A model generated the notes under the pieces. That model did not search any database and had not been told where the DNA came from. It saw only the letters and a program-made list of their open reading frames with translations. A stretch of DNA of 64,000 nucleotides. Source: Lucifuga dentata. Lineage: Eukaryota; Chordata; Actinopteri; Ophidiiformes; Bythitidae. The DNA is taken from NCBI GenBank assembly GCA_014773175.1, contig VXCM01000332.1, positions 62,001-126,000 of the forward strand, in the 5' to 3' direction. Below, one piece after another: positions 60,101-64,000 of the stretch. A program made the translations under genes and the position numbers. Within the stretch, counting starts at the first letter, position 1. Each line of letters starts with the position of its first letter.

Positions 60101-63100
60101 ACTCAGCTACAAACCCAGCCTCAGCTTCAGGTCCAGTCTCCAATCAGGCATCAGCTCATCACTGTTCCAGGTCTCCAACAACCAGTCCAACTGCTCTCAG
60201 CCCTCCCACCTCATGTTGCAGCCCAGATCCAAGCCCAGATCCAGTCACAGGCGCAGCAGGGTGGTGCAGTTCCCCAGCACATCAAACTGCAGCTCCCTAT
60301 TCAGATTCAGCAGCCAGGAGGCCAAATTCAGACCCATCAAATGGTGACCATACAGGCATCACCAAGCGTCCAGGAACAACTACAGAGGATGCAGCAGCTT
60401 AGAGACCAACAACAGCAGCAGCAGCAGCAGCAACAACAACAACAGCAGCAGCAGCAGCAGCAACAACAACAACAACCACCACCGAAGAAGAAGAAACATC
60501 ATCAGGAGGCCAAAAGGGATCAGAAAGNCAACAACAACAACAACCACCACCGAAGAAGAAGAAACATCATCAGGAGGCCAAAAGGGATCAGAAAGAGCAG
60601 AATCTGCAAGCTGTTAACCCTGGGGATGGAATCCAAAAACAGGTGGGAATCAGAAAGAACAGTTAAAAGAATGACGTATTATATCACCATGTCCTATGAT
60701 GATGGATATAATTCAAAGTGTATAGATAGTCTGTGTCAAACAAAATGAATTTTCTTTTAAATTAGGTGGCAGTGAAGCAGAATACAACAGCAGAACAGCT
60801 GAAACAGAGGAAGACCTTGGCTGCAGCAGAGCGAGAGGAGAACCAGAGGTTTGAGCTTTATATTAAATATGTAAACTTATTGAAGAAGGCAGCACTGTTT
60901 CCATTATATTCATTTGCATCGCTCACCATGGTTAAAAATCATCTTTCTGTGGCCACTTTTAATTGTCCACATGTCTTGATCTAGCCACTCCATGCACACA
61001 TCACCTGCTGAACTAAATGCAATGCTCTGTCTAACATCCTGCTGTCATTTGGCCAGAATGATTGTGTGCAACCAGGTGGTGAAGTACATCCTCGACAAGA
61101 TTGAGAAGGACGAGAAGCAGGCGGCTAAGAAGAGAAAGAAGGAGGAGGTGGTGGAGCAGAAGCGCTCCAAGCAAAACGCCACCAAGCTGACTGCGCTGCT
61201 GTACAAGCACAAGGAGCAGCTTAAGGCTGAGATCCTGAAGAAGAGGGCCCTGCTGGACAAGGAGCTGCAGCTGCAAGTGCAGGTCAGGGCACGAAATGGC
61301 ATCACCCCCCTCTGATGGTGTCACCCAGTGCGGTCCGCACCCACCGGACCCCCGTTGTGACACCTCTGTACATGAGTGTTATCTCGATCTCGTTGTGAAC
61401 GAAACTTAAAGGAACAATAAGAGCCGCACTGAACCGGTTCTGGAGCTGCATGTAGCTCAAGAGCTGCGGGTTCACCATCCCTAATATATATCTTCCTCAG
61501 CCGATCGTGCTTAAAAAAGCATTGTAGCTTATAGCATTTCATTTATCCCTCCCCTGTTTTAGATCTTCGCTGTTTAACCCTGACGTTTCTGTTATTCAGC
61601 TGTGCTTGTGCTTGTCTTCCTCTCAGGAGGAGCTGAGGCACGACATCGCCAGGCTGCAGAAAGAAAAGGAGAAGGCCCGAACCGCAATTGCCCAGGCTGC
61701 TGCAGCGGGAGCAGCCAAGACGGCCTCCCACTCCATCCATTTGTCTCAGTCTACACATTCCTCTCACTCTACCCACACAGTGACCTCACCTTCCTCCTCC
61801 CATAAACGTAAGAGGGAAGAGGAGAAAGACAAAGACAAAAACAGGGACAGGCATCACGACAAGGACAAGAAACGGGACAGGGATAAGGATAGGGACAGAG
61901 ATAAAGACAGAGATCGGGATCGAGACAAAGACCGAGAGCGGGACAGACATCGGGACAGGGACAGAGAGAAGGACAGAGAGAAGGACAGAGAGAAGGATAG
62001 AGATTCCAGCTCGTCAAAACACAAAAAGAAGAAGAAGATCACTTCTACCTCAAAGGATCACAAGAAGGACAACAAACTGTACTGTATCTGCAAAACACTG
62101 TACGACGAGTCAAAGTAAGCTCTGAAAAACACCACGCACCACATTTTGTGTTGTTGCTTCAGTTTCAGCGAAAGTAAAATCGTCATTGTTTTGCAGGTTC
62201 TACATCGGTTGCGACCTGTGCTCCAACTGGTTCCACGGCGCGTGTGTCGGCATCACAGAGAAGGAGGCCAAGAAACTGGAGGACTTTGTGTGCAACGACT
62301 GCAAACGCGGCCAAGAGGGAGGAAGCAACGAGGAGCTGTACTGCATCTGCCGGACACCATACGATGAATCACAGTATGGCTTCTCGTGCATTACATAATT
62401 AGCCATTAGCTCTAATTTGGTAAACGGAGACTGCCAGCTTTAATACATGTTTCACTGCACTTTTGTTTGCATGGAAAAATGTGTACAATGTCTAAGCAGA
62501 CATCTTTTTTTTTTTCACTGTAGAGTGGGGTTTTAATGTAGAGGTATATCAGCAGAACATGGGACTAGTAAGAGGTGGTAGAGTTTTAAAAGACCATACC
62601 ACCTATTTTGCATGTTTGAGCCTAATATATTAAATTGTCATACACATAACATTACTGACAATCATTTCCCAAAGCATAAAACCGTATTTCAGCTTTCCTG
62701 ATATTTCTACAAAATCTCTTAATCTTTCAAAATCAAATATTCAAGCCCTTAAAAATCGATGTTTCTCCTGCTTATAGTTATGCAGCCTTATGAAGTCACA
62801 GTCATTTAAATTTTTTGATAAATGCAGGTCTTCTTTTGGGACTGTATTCCCTGGTGGAGACATACATTCACTCCATGCTTTTTATTGCGCTTAAACGCTA
62901 AAATTACGAAACTTCGAAAAAATCTGACCATGTTGTTCACGATAATAGATTACCTATCCCAAGTATCAACAAGTTGATTTTAATAGTGTACCAGAATGAA
63001 CTGAAACCAGTGATGGTCTGGAAGGTAGGAAAAAAATTATTTAACTCACCGTTCCAGTAGTATGCTTTGGGAAATGATTGTCAGTAATGTTACATGTATG

Positions 63101-63601
63101 AAAATTGAATATGTTAGGCTCAAACTTGCAAAATGGGTGGTACGGTCCTTTAAAGCCATAATTAGTAAAAGAGGTTAATAGCAAAGGAATAAGCATATGA
63201 AAAGAGAATACAACTTAGGAAATGGTGTCTGCTGTAATCATAACAATGAATTAAACCTCTGGATTTTCTCAAATGTTCATTCTTCAGAAGCATGTGAAAA
63301 TGTTGCTCAAACCTGCCTCTAACACTTTGTAGACTTCCGAGCGGACATCTTTAATGCAAAACAATTCTTCAGTGTGCTAACAAGAGTGTGCCGAATGTTC
63401 ACCTGCAGGTTTTACATCGGCTGCGACCGCTGCCAGAACTGGTACCACGGACGCTGTGTGGGCATCCTGCAGAGCGAAGCCACTCACATAGATGTGTATG
63501 TGTGCCCGCAATGCCAATCCACAGAAGACGCCATGACAGTCCTCACGCCTCTCACTGACAAAGACTATGAGGGTTTGAAAAGAATATTACGCTCGTTACA
63601 G
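32499..63601 (+). CDS. bptf: BPTF, NURF nucleosome-remodelling subunit; 29 coding exons, 3' end outside window
   Basis: BPTF is the large nuclear subunit of NURF. With the ISWI ATPase SNF2L and RBBP4/7 it slides nucleosomes, and its C-terminal PHD finger and bromodomain read H3K4me3 and acetylated histones. I placed 29 exons by splice sites and similarity to vertebrate BPTF. Phases agree at all 28 junctions. The summed length is 10,059 bases (3353 codons) after removing three assembly duplications (64, 65 and 68 nt). Order: acidic N-terminus, DDT (~215-275), PHD1 (~356-404), WHIM-like GYDR...KYWFLNRR, conserved central blocks, Q/P/A-rich region, polyQ (~2910), RD/KD tract, PHD2 (~3217-3268) and PHD3 (~3275-3326). 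Bromodomain exons are missing beyond 64000. The human protein is about 3046 residues, so this orthologue is longer, mainly through low-complexity expansion. Confidence 0.95.
33007..34359 (+). other. bptf: bptf intron 1
   Basis: GT-AG intron. It contains gctagctagctaacgttagc, a short repeat-like palindromic block common in fish introns. Nothing else is identified. Confidence 0.85.
34360..35182 (+). CDS. bptf: bptf exon 2: DDT domain, PHD1 and WHIM-like motif
   Basis: It encodes [20 protein letters not shown], the DDT core ([14 protein letters not shown] through [20 protein letters not shown]), then PHD1 with the Cys/His set CRVC, LLCCETC, YHLEC, WQCEICV, and [15 protein letters not shown], which resembles the WSD/WHIM2 motif. 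In ISWI partners the DDT-WHIM region contacts the ATPase and linker DNA. All eight zinc ligands of PHD1 are present. The exon ends phase 2 at gtaagt. This is the most conserved exon in the window. Confidence 0.97.
35352..35966 (+). mobile_element. TTAA-family MITE, full-length copy
   Basis: It is bounded by TTAAAGGACCATGCC and GGTATGGTCTTTTAA with the shared ttttgcatgtttgagccc block inside each end. Near its right side, 35827-35870 form a perfect 19-bp hairpin (taacaggaaaactaaaata, loop caacca) that the other copies lack. Confidence 0.85.
36221..37455. mobile_element. Fold-back element with ~200-bp inverted arms, containing a nested MITE
   Basis: The left arm (about 36221-36445) and right arm (about 37260-37455) are imperfect inverted repeats. 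Matching blocks on the left and in the reverse complement of the right include gcagaatcc/tgcgtatcattcgttct, catttacaaatc, ttttcgtactt, ttttatgct and aaaatggggcc. The arms bracket a second element at 36650-37216. No coding frame is present. Target duplication and class are not determined. Confidence 0.7.
36650..37216. mobile_element. MITE with AATGCTGCGTTCGAGCTACC termini, nested in the fold-back element
   Basis: The left end AATGCTGCGTTCGAGCTACC continues to ctcgga and the right end is its reverse complement with one mismatch over 25 bp. Additional inverted similarity (agtcggagtttt/aaaatacgagtt) extends inward. It is non-coding. Superfamily not assigned. Confidence 0.8.
38889..38995. repeat. 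Interspersed repeat family 2, copy 2
   Basis: It shares caggtgaggaaatgca with the copy near 20780 and acagtcacataat with the copies near 20860 and 48640. Boundaries uncertain. Confidence 0.45.
39171..39391 (+). CDS. bptf: bptf exon 3
   Basis: It reads [20 protein letters not shown], then [20 protein letters not shown], with [13 protein letters not shown] near the end, closely matching human BPTF after PHD1. Acceptor ttcccag; donor gtacag; phase 2 in, phase 1 out. Confidence 0.95.
40362..40700. repeat. Teleost interspersed repeat (LINE/SINE-like fragment)
   Basis: It contains cggcaactcccgttaggggt followed by cgccacagcg, and later gcagatgcccttcctgacgc and aaccctccccatttatcc, blocks I recall as widespread in fish genomes. 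I cannot place the exact family. There is no intact reading frame. Confidence 0.6.
41441..41735 (+). mobile_element. TTAA-family MITE fragment (both termini lost)
   Basis: Blocks aatttcccaaaacatacta, ccaggctgccattgg, gataagtaatccatcacagc and gggaatatagtcccagg follow the family order, but neither terminal TTAAAGGACC is present. Confidence 0.7.
42327..42500 (+). CDS. bptf: bptf exon 4
   Basis: It reads [20 protein letters not shown] and continues with K/E/Q-rich sequence to EDTSSH. Human BPTF has EEILESIRAKKG at this point, so only the start is conserved. Phases 1 in and 1 out; donor gtaaat. Confidence 0.88.
42501..43494 (+). other. bptf: bptf intron 4
   Basis: GT-AG intron largely made of one TTAA-family MITE. 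Confidence 0.85.
42547..43120 (+). mobile_element. TTAA-family MITE, full-length copy
   Basis: Ends are TTAAAGGACCATACC and GTATGGTCCTTAA, with ttttgcatgtttgagccc and its inverted counterpart inside. It starts 47 bp after the exon 4 donor. Confidence 0.85.
43495..43677 (+). CDS. bptf: bptf exon 5 (tandem NAGNAG acceptor)
   Basis: It reads [20 protein letters not shown] and on to [20 protein letters not shown]. It is poorly conserved with mammals; support comes from phase (1 to 1), good splice sites and an open frame. The acceptor is tagcag, so use of the second AG (exon start 43498) would drop one Ala codon without shifting the frame. Donor gtacaa. Confidence 0.78.
43678..44680 (+). other. 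bptf: bptf intron 5
   Basis: GT-AG intron. I see no recognisable element. Confidence 0.8.
44681..44899 (+). CDS. bptf: bptf exon 6 (short polyQ)
   Basis: It reads [20 protein letters not shown], a run of seven Gln encoded by CAG, a Ser-rich stretch and [20 protein letters not shown]. TRxxRxPD in human BPTF corresponds to the [11 protein letters not shown] segment. Acceptor ttttag; donor gtaaaa; phases 1 and 1. Confidence 0.85.
45023..45099 (+). CDS. bptf: bptf exon 7 (77 bp)
   Basis: A short charged exon, [20 protein letters not shown], ending ARSSKE. Acceptor ccaacag; donor gtgagg; phase 1 in, 0 out. Support is phase continuity and splice-site quality. Confidence 0.75.
45100..45970 (+). 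other. bptf: bptf intron 7
   Basis: GT-AG intron. Long T runs (with N at 45909) and an inverted repeat at about 45230-45276 (cttatttaggcagc and gctgcctaaataag, 17-bp loop). Confidence 0.8.
45971..46393 (+). CDS. bptf: bptf exon 8 (interrupted by an assembly seam)
   Basis: It reads [13 protein letters not shown], then [38 protein letters not shown] and [17 protein letters not shown]. After the seam it continues [12 protein letters not shown] and HPNWASHR, very close to human BPTF. Bases 46189-46251 are repeated at 46253-46315 around an N, adding 64 nt and a false frameshift. Removing one copy restores the frame and the phase 2 exit. This is an assembly fault, not a broken gene. Confidence 0.93.
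46189..46315. repeat. Assembly seam inside bptf exon 8: 63-bp direct repeat around N at 46252
   Basis: Bases 46189-46251 equal 46253-46315. The protein matches the family only if one copy is dropped. Confidence 0.92.
46394..47183 (+). other. bptf: bptf intron 8
   Basis: GT-AG intron with no recognised element. Confidence 0.85.
47184..47315 (+). CDS. bptf: bptf exon 9
   Basis: It reads [20 protein letters not shown], then [20 protein letters not shown], nearly identical to human. Acceptor tttcccag; donor gtaagc; phases 2 and 2. Confidence 0.96.
47636..47765 (+). CDS. bptf: bptf exon 10
   Basis: It reads [20 protein letters not shown] and [13 protein letters not shown]. Preceded by tatacag; donor gtaaac. 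A conserved coiled, charged segment of BPTF. Confidence 0.96.
47766..49033 (+). other. bptf: bptf intron 10
   Basis: GT-AG intron with an A-run containing N at 48348 and a copy of repeat family 2 at 48556-48660. Confidence 0.85.
48556..48660. repeat. Interspersed repeat family 2, copy 3
   Basis: It carries ttacctgcctgagtaaatcg and acagtcatataatct, diverged from the copies near 20840 and 38960. Confidence 0.45.
49034..49169 (+). CDS. bptf: bptf exon 11
   Basis: It reads [20 protein letters not shown], then [20 protein letters not shown]. The GYGGWSW...[10 protein letters not shown] block is invariant across vertebrate BPTF. Acceptor atttag; donor gtaaga; phase 0 in, 1 out. Confidence 0.96.
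49170..49906 (+). other. bptf: bptf intron 11
   Basis: GT-AG intron, most of which is one TTAA-family MITE that ends about 50 bp before the acceptor. Confidence 0.85.
49268..49857 (+). mobile_element. TTAA-family MITE, full-length copy
   Basis: Boundaries are TTAAAGGACTATATAG and GGTATGGTCCTTTAA. The internal order matches the copies at 35352 and 42547. The element's T-rich flank merges with the polypyrimidine tract of the exon 12 acceptor. Confidence 0.85.
49907..50185 (+). CDS. bptf: bptf exon 12 (tandem NAGNAG acceptor)
   Basis: It reads [20 protein letters not shown], then a Ser/Glu-rich stretch and [13 protein letters not shown]. The acceptor is acagcag; the second AG (start 49910) would remove one Ala. 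Low sequence conservation; support is phase 1 to 1, splice sites and position. Confidence 0.82.
50186..51217 (+). other. bptf: bptf intron 12
   Basis: GT-AG intron. No element recognised. Confidence 0.85.
51218..52733 (+). CDS. bptf: bptf exon 13 (large central exon)
   Basis: The 1516-bp exon starts [11 protein letters not shown], then [20 protein letters not shown] and [20 protein letters not shown], conserved. A long variable Ser/Thr/Lys/Asp-rich middle follows. The conserved end is [40 protein letters not shown] and [19 protein letters not shown]. The middle is much shorter than in human BPTF. Donor gtttgt is weaker than consensus. Phase 1 in, 2 out. Confidence 0.95.
52734..53101 (+). other. 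bptf: bptf intron 13
   Basis: GT-AG intron of 368 bp; no element recognised. Confidence 0.9.
53102..53226 (+). CDS. bptf: bptf exon 14
   Basis: It reads [40 protein letters not shown]. Near-identical to human BPTF. Donor gtgaga; phase 2 in, 1 out. Confidence 0.96.
53227..53766 (+). other. bptf: bptf intron 14
   Basis: GT-AG intron, AT-rich; no element recognised. Confidence 0.9.
53767..53895 (+). CDS. bptf: bptf exon 15
   Basis: It reads [20 protein letters not shown], then [20 protein letters not shown]. Conserved with human. The next intron is only 106 bp (53896-54001), and reading through it breaks similarity, so it is real. Confidence 0.95.
54002..54152 (+). CDS. bptf: bptf exon 16, followed by a GC-AG intron
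   Basis: It reads [20 protein letters not shown], then [20 protein letters not shown]. The donor is AAAG|GCAAGC, a non-canonical GC donor whose flanks match the consensus for GC-AG introns (AG|GCAAG). No GT nearby preserves the family reading. The intron is 100 bp (54153-54252) with acceptor tgttacag. Confidence 0.93.
54253..54367 (+). CDS. bptf: bptf exon 17
   Basis: It reads [20 protein letters not shown], then [18 protein letters not shown], a coiled-coil-like segment continuing the ERxEKEK helix. Donor gtagga; phase 2 in, 0 out. Confidence 0.93.
54368..54808 (+). other. bptf: bptf intron 17
   Basis: GT-AG intron, AT-rich; no element recognised. Confidence 0.88.
54809..55049 (+). CDS. 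bptf: bptf exon 18
   Basis: It reads [20 protein letters not shown], a Thr/Ser-rich tract, then [20 protein letters not shown] and [20 protein letters not shown]. The last block is highly conserved in BPTF. Acceptor gtttcag; donor gtgagc; phase 0 in, 1 out. Confidence 0.95.
55050..55526 (+). other. bptf: bptf intron 18
   Basis: GT-AG intron with a T-run and N at 55325. Confidence 0.85.
55527..55715 (+). CDS. bptf: bptf exon 19 (two in-frame acceptors possible)
   Basis: It reads [20 protein letters not shown], then [20 protein letters not shown] and [13 protein letters not shown]. Acceptor ctgcag gives start 55527; a second acceptor ttgcag gives 55548 with seven fewer codons and the same frame. 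The second choice gives [11 protein letters not shown] directly, which may be the conserved boundary. Donor gtaggg; phase 1. Confidence 0.85.
55716..56184 (+). other. bptf: bptf intron 19
   Basis: GT-AG intron with a long T-run and N at 55953. Confidence 0.88.
56185..56324 (+). CDS. bptf: bptf exon 20
   Basis: It reads [20 protein letters not shown], then [20 protein letters not shown]. The VQQKVLGI block matches human BPTF. Acceptor caacag; donor gtacag; phase 1 in, 0 out. Confidence 0.93.
56518..56626 (+). CDS. bptf: bptf exon 21
   Basis: It reads [20 protein letters not shown], then [16 protein letters not shown]. Loosely similar to the human RTPVMVQPGAPQQ region. Acceptor ttttag; donor gtattc; phase 0 in, 1 out. 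Confidence 0.83.
56627..57311 (+). other. bptf: bptf intron 21
   Basis: GT-AG intron mostly occupied by a short inverted-repeat transposon (56664-57107). Confidence 0.85.
56664..57107. mobile_element. Candidate DNA-transposon relic with tatactCAAGTATAAGC termini
   Basis: The left side reads tacctactatataatcaagt then ataagctga. The right side, reverse-complemented, reads ttaccgtatatactcaagta then taagccga. Imperfect inverted ends of about 25 bp bracket non-coding sequence with further ataagccga-type motifs. Class not assigned. Confidence 0.6.
57312..57633 (+). CDS. bptf: bptf exon 22 (interrupted by an assembly seam)
   Basis: It reads [40 protein letters not shown] and [20 protein letters not shown]. 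The last block is conserved in BPTF. A 64-bp repeat plus N (57387-57515) inserts 65 nt and a false frameshift. Collapsed, the exon is 257 bp with correct phases (1 in, 0 out). A second AG three bases downstream offers another small acceptor choice. Confidence 0.92.
57387..57515. repeat. Assembly seam inside bptf exon 22: 64-bp direct repeat around N at 57451
   Basis: Bases 57387-57450 equal 57452-57515. Frame and family similarity return when one copy is dropped. Confidence 0.92.
57739..58924 (+). CDS. bptf: bptf exon 23 (expanded P/A/Q/T/V repeat region)
   Basis: It starts [20 protein letters not shown], then [20 protein letters not shown] and FLFTPM, all conserved. From about 57920 on it becomes a long run of loosely repeated units of the type APxPVxxQVATQAxTQTQV or PAPASVxxQTQ. 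Human BPTF has only a short stretch here, so about 300 residues look lineage-added. Donor gtaaag; phase 0 in, 1 out. Without that splice the frame would run on to a stop at 58975-58977. Confidence 0.92.
59082..60642 (+). CDS. bptf: bptf exon 24 (Q-rich exon with polyQ and an assembly seam)
   Basis: It begins [20 protein letters not shown] (human GEQRQSK). About 59390-60150 is a dense QxQxQPQ repeat region. Conserved blocks follow: [53 protein letters not shown]. Next are 23 Gln (60407-60475, mixed CAG/CAA), PPPKKKK and, past the seam, [16 protein letters not shown]. The 67-bp repeat plus N (60461-60595) adds 68 nt and a false frameshift. Collapsed phases fit (1 in, 0 out). Q-rich tracts are typical of transcription-factor contacts. 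Confidence 0.92.
60461..60595. repeat. Assembly seam inside bptf exon 24: 67-bp direct repeat around N at 60528
   Basis: Bases 60461-60527 equal 60529-60595. The seam touches the polyQ tract, so the Gln count shown may not be the true one. Confidence 0.92.
60766..60848 (+). CDS. bptf: bptf exon 25
   Basis: It reads [27 protein letters not shown], aligning with human VVMKHNAVIEHLKQKKSMTP. Acceptor aaattag; donor gtttga; phase 0 in, 2 out. Confidence 0.94.
61057..61282 (+). CDS. bptf: bptf exon 26 (charged helical segment)
   Basis: It reads [60 protein letters not shown] and [15 protein letters not shown]. Close to human throughout; it contains a KKRKK-type nuclear localisation cluster and coiled-coil character. 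Acceptor ggccag; donor gtcagg; phase 2 in, 0 out. Confidence 0.96.
61283..61626 (+). other. bptf: bptf intron 26
   Basis: GT-AG intron of 344 bp. A block near 61380-61480 (gtgaacgaaacttaaaggaa, gagctgcatgtagctcaaga) is repeat-like but not assigned. Confidence 0.85.
61627..62114 (+). CDS. bptf: bptf exon 27: RD/KD mixed-charge tract and start of PHD2
   Basis: It reads [20 protein letters not shown], an Ala then Ser/His stretch, and [14 protein letters not shown] run of alternating Arg/Lys and Asp/Glu follows (about 61822-62000), then [20 protein letters not shown] and [14 protein letters not shown]. Human BPTF goes directly from KREEEKD to SSSK, so about 58 residues are an insertion. The end supplies the first Cys pair of PHD2. 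Acceptor ctctcag; donor gtaagc; phase 2 out. Confidence 0.94.
62197..62373 (+). CDS. bptf: bptf exon 28: end of PHD2 and start of PHD3
   Basis: It reads [38 protein letters not shown], then [13 protein letters not shown]. The exon is 177 bp with phase 2 on both sides, so skipping keeps the frame. PHD2 zinc ligands (CIC, CDLC, HGAC, CNDC) are complete, and the cage Trp of NWF and Tyr of FYIG are kept. KTLYD replaces the usual KTPYD in the preceding exon. Confidence 0.95.
62374..63408 (+). other. bptf: bptf intron 28
   Basis: GT-AG intron, over half of it one TTAA-family MITE. Confidence 0.88.
62586..63153 (-). mobile_element. TTAA-family MITE, full-length copy (inverted)
   Basis: It starts TTAAAAGACCATACC and ends GGTACGGTCCTTTAA. 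Internally it is reversed relative to the copies at 35352, 42547 and 49268 (aaagattaagag-type block first, ctggaaggtagg near the right). Confidence 0.85.
63409..63601 (+). CDS. bptf: bptf exon 29: end of PHD3
   Basis: It reads [40 protein letters not shown], then [24 protein letters not shown]. This is the H3K4me3-reading PHD of BPTF with CDRC, HGRC, CPQC and the NWY Trp intact. It is followed by the helix that links to the bromodomain. Acceptor ctgcag; donor gtattg; phase 2 in, 0 out. The coding sequence continues beyond the window. Confidence 0.96.
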
Positions 63602-64000
63602 GTATTGAACTACCTTCTATGTCAACTGTCTTTTACAGTCAGAATGTCATATTAATAATAGATAGAATGAAAATGAAGTATATGAAAGTGCTTTGCAAGA
63701 AGGCATAAGAAAAAAGAAAAGCCAATTATATTTAAAAAAAAAAATAAATAAAAATTAAACACATTAAACTGAAAGCGGTTGGGGTGCAGGGGAAAAATTC
63801 TCATGCACCGCAACACAGACCAGGGTGTGATCCTAGCCAACAGTACCTCAGGCTTTCCATTAGGGAACCATGCATGTTTCAAGCGTGTTTCAAGTCTCTA
63901 CATTGATTTTTATAGTATCCTAGAACTGAAACCAATGCCAGTCTGGAAAAAAAGCTGTTGTAAAATTTACCGTTCCAGTAGTATGTTTCAGAAAATGGCT
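63602..64000 (+). other. bptf: bptf intron 29 (partial)
   Basis: The intron starts gtattg and runs off the window. From about 63869 it contains a partial TTAA-family MITE. Confidence 0.85.
63869..64000 (-). mobile_element. TTAA-family MITE, partial copy at the window edge
   Basis: Blocks ttcaagtctctacattg, actgaaaccaatgccagtct and taccgttccagtagtatg match the inverted-orientation copies near their right end. The terminus lies beyond the window. Confidence 0.7.

Noticed and set aside
59379..60347. Long open frames in other frames and on the - strand across the Q-rich part of bptf (for example 254 and 324 codons)
   Set aside because: They arise because repeated CAG/CCA/CAA codons contain no stop in several frames. 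The conserved BPTF blocks lie only in the + frame used for exon 24.

Overview
This is a vertebrate nuclear segment, most likely from a ray-finned (teleost) fish. The basis is introns with GT/GC...AG junctions, a dense load of fish-style short DNA-transposon relics, simple repeats and homopolymers, and two genes whose exons match vertebrate GRB2 and BPTF almost residue for residue. There is no bacterial, phage or CRISPR content.

Layout: positions 1 to about 27,780 hold the 3' part of grb2 on the + strand. A 20-kb intron is followed by four coding exons (20485-25758) that encode residues 27-217 of the 217-residue adaptor: second half of the N-terminal SH3, the SH2, and the C-terminal SH3. A 2-kb 3' UTR with an AATAAA signal near 27757 follows. 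About 27,780-32,200 is intergenic. It carries a small hAT-like insertion with a perfect 8-bp target duplication, an ATT microsatellite and one tRNA-Ser(AGA) gene on the - strand (31190-31271). From 32499 to the right edge lies bptf (+ strand). I resolve 29 coding exons from the initiator ATG to the exon ending at 63601. The bromodomain exons lie beyond the window.

The bptf exon chain was checked by phase arithmetic. After collapsing three assembly seams, all 29 exons join into one open frame of 3353 codons. The order is acidic N-terminus, DDT, PHD1, a WHIM-like motif, conserved mid-region, a very long Q/P/A-rich region, an RD/KD mixed-charge tract, then PHD2 and PHD3. GRB2 couples phosphotyrosine to SOS/RAS in the cytoplasm and BPTF is the large subunit of the nuclear NURF remodeller; nothing here suggests that they act together.

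Assembly: about 26 single-base Ns occur. Eight are flanked by perfect direct repeats of 62-67 bp and most others sit in homopolymers. These look like contig ends joined by one N without merging their overlap. Three such seams fall inside bptf exons (46252, 57451, 60528) and would make false frameshifts.

I found no undescribed multi-gene system. The observations most worth a second look are a TTAA-bounded MITE family with about ten copies, a ~1.2-kb fold-back element containing a second MITE, the expanded low-complexity and RD/KD tracts of bptf, a skippable in-phase PHD exon, a GC-AG intron and a possible uORF at a YY1-like promoter motif.
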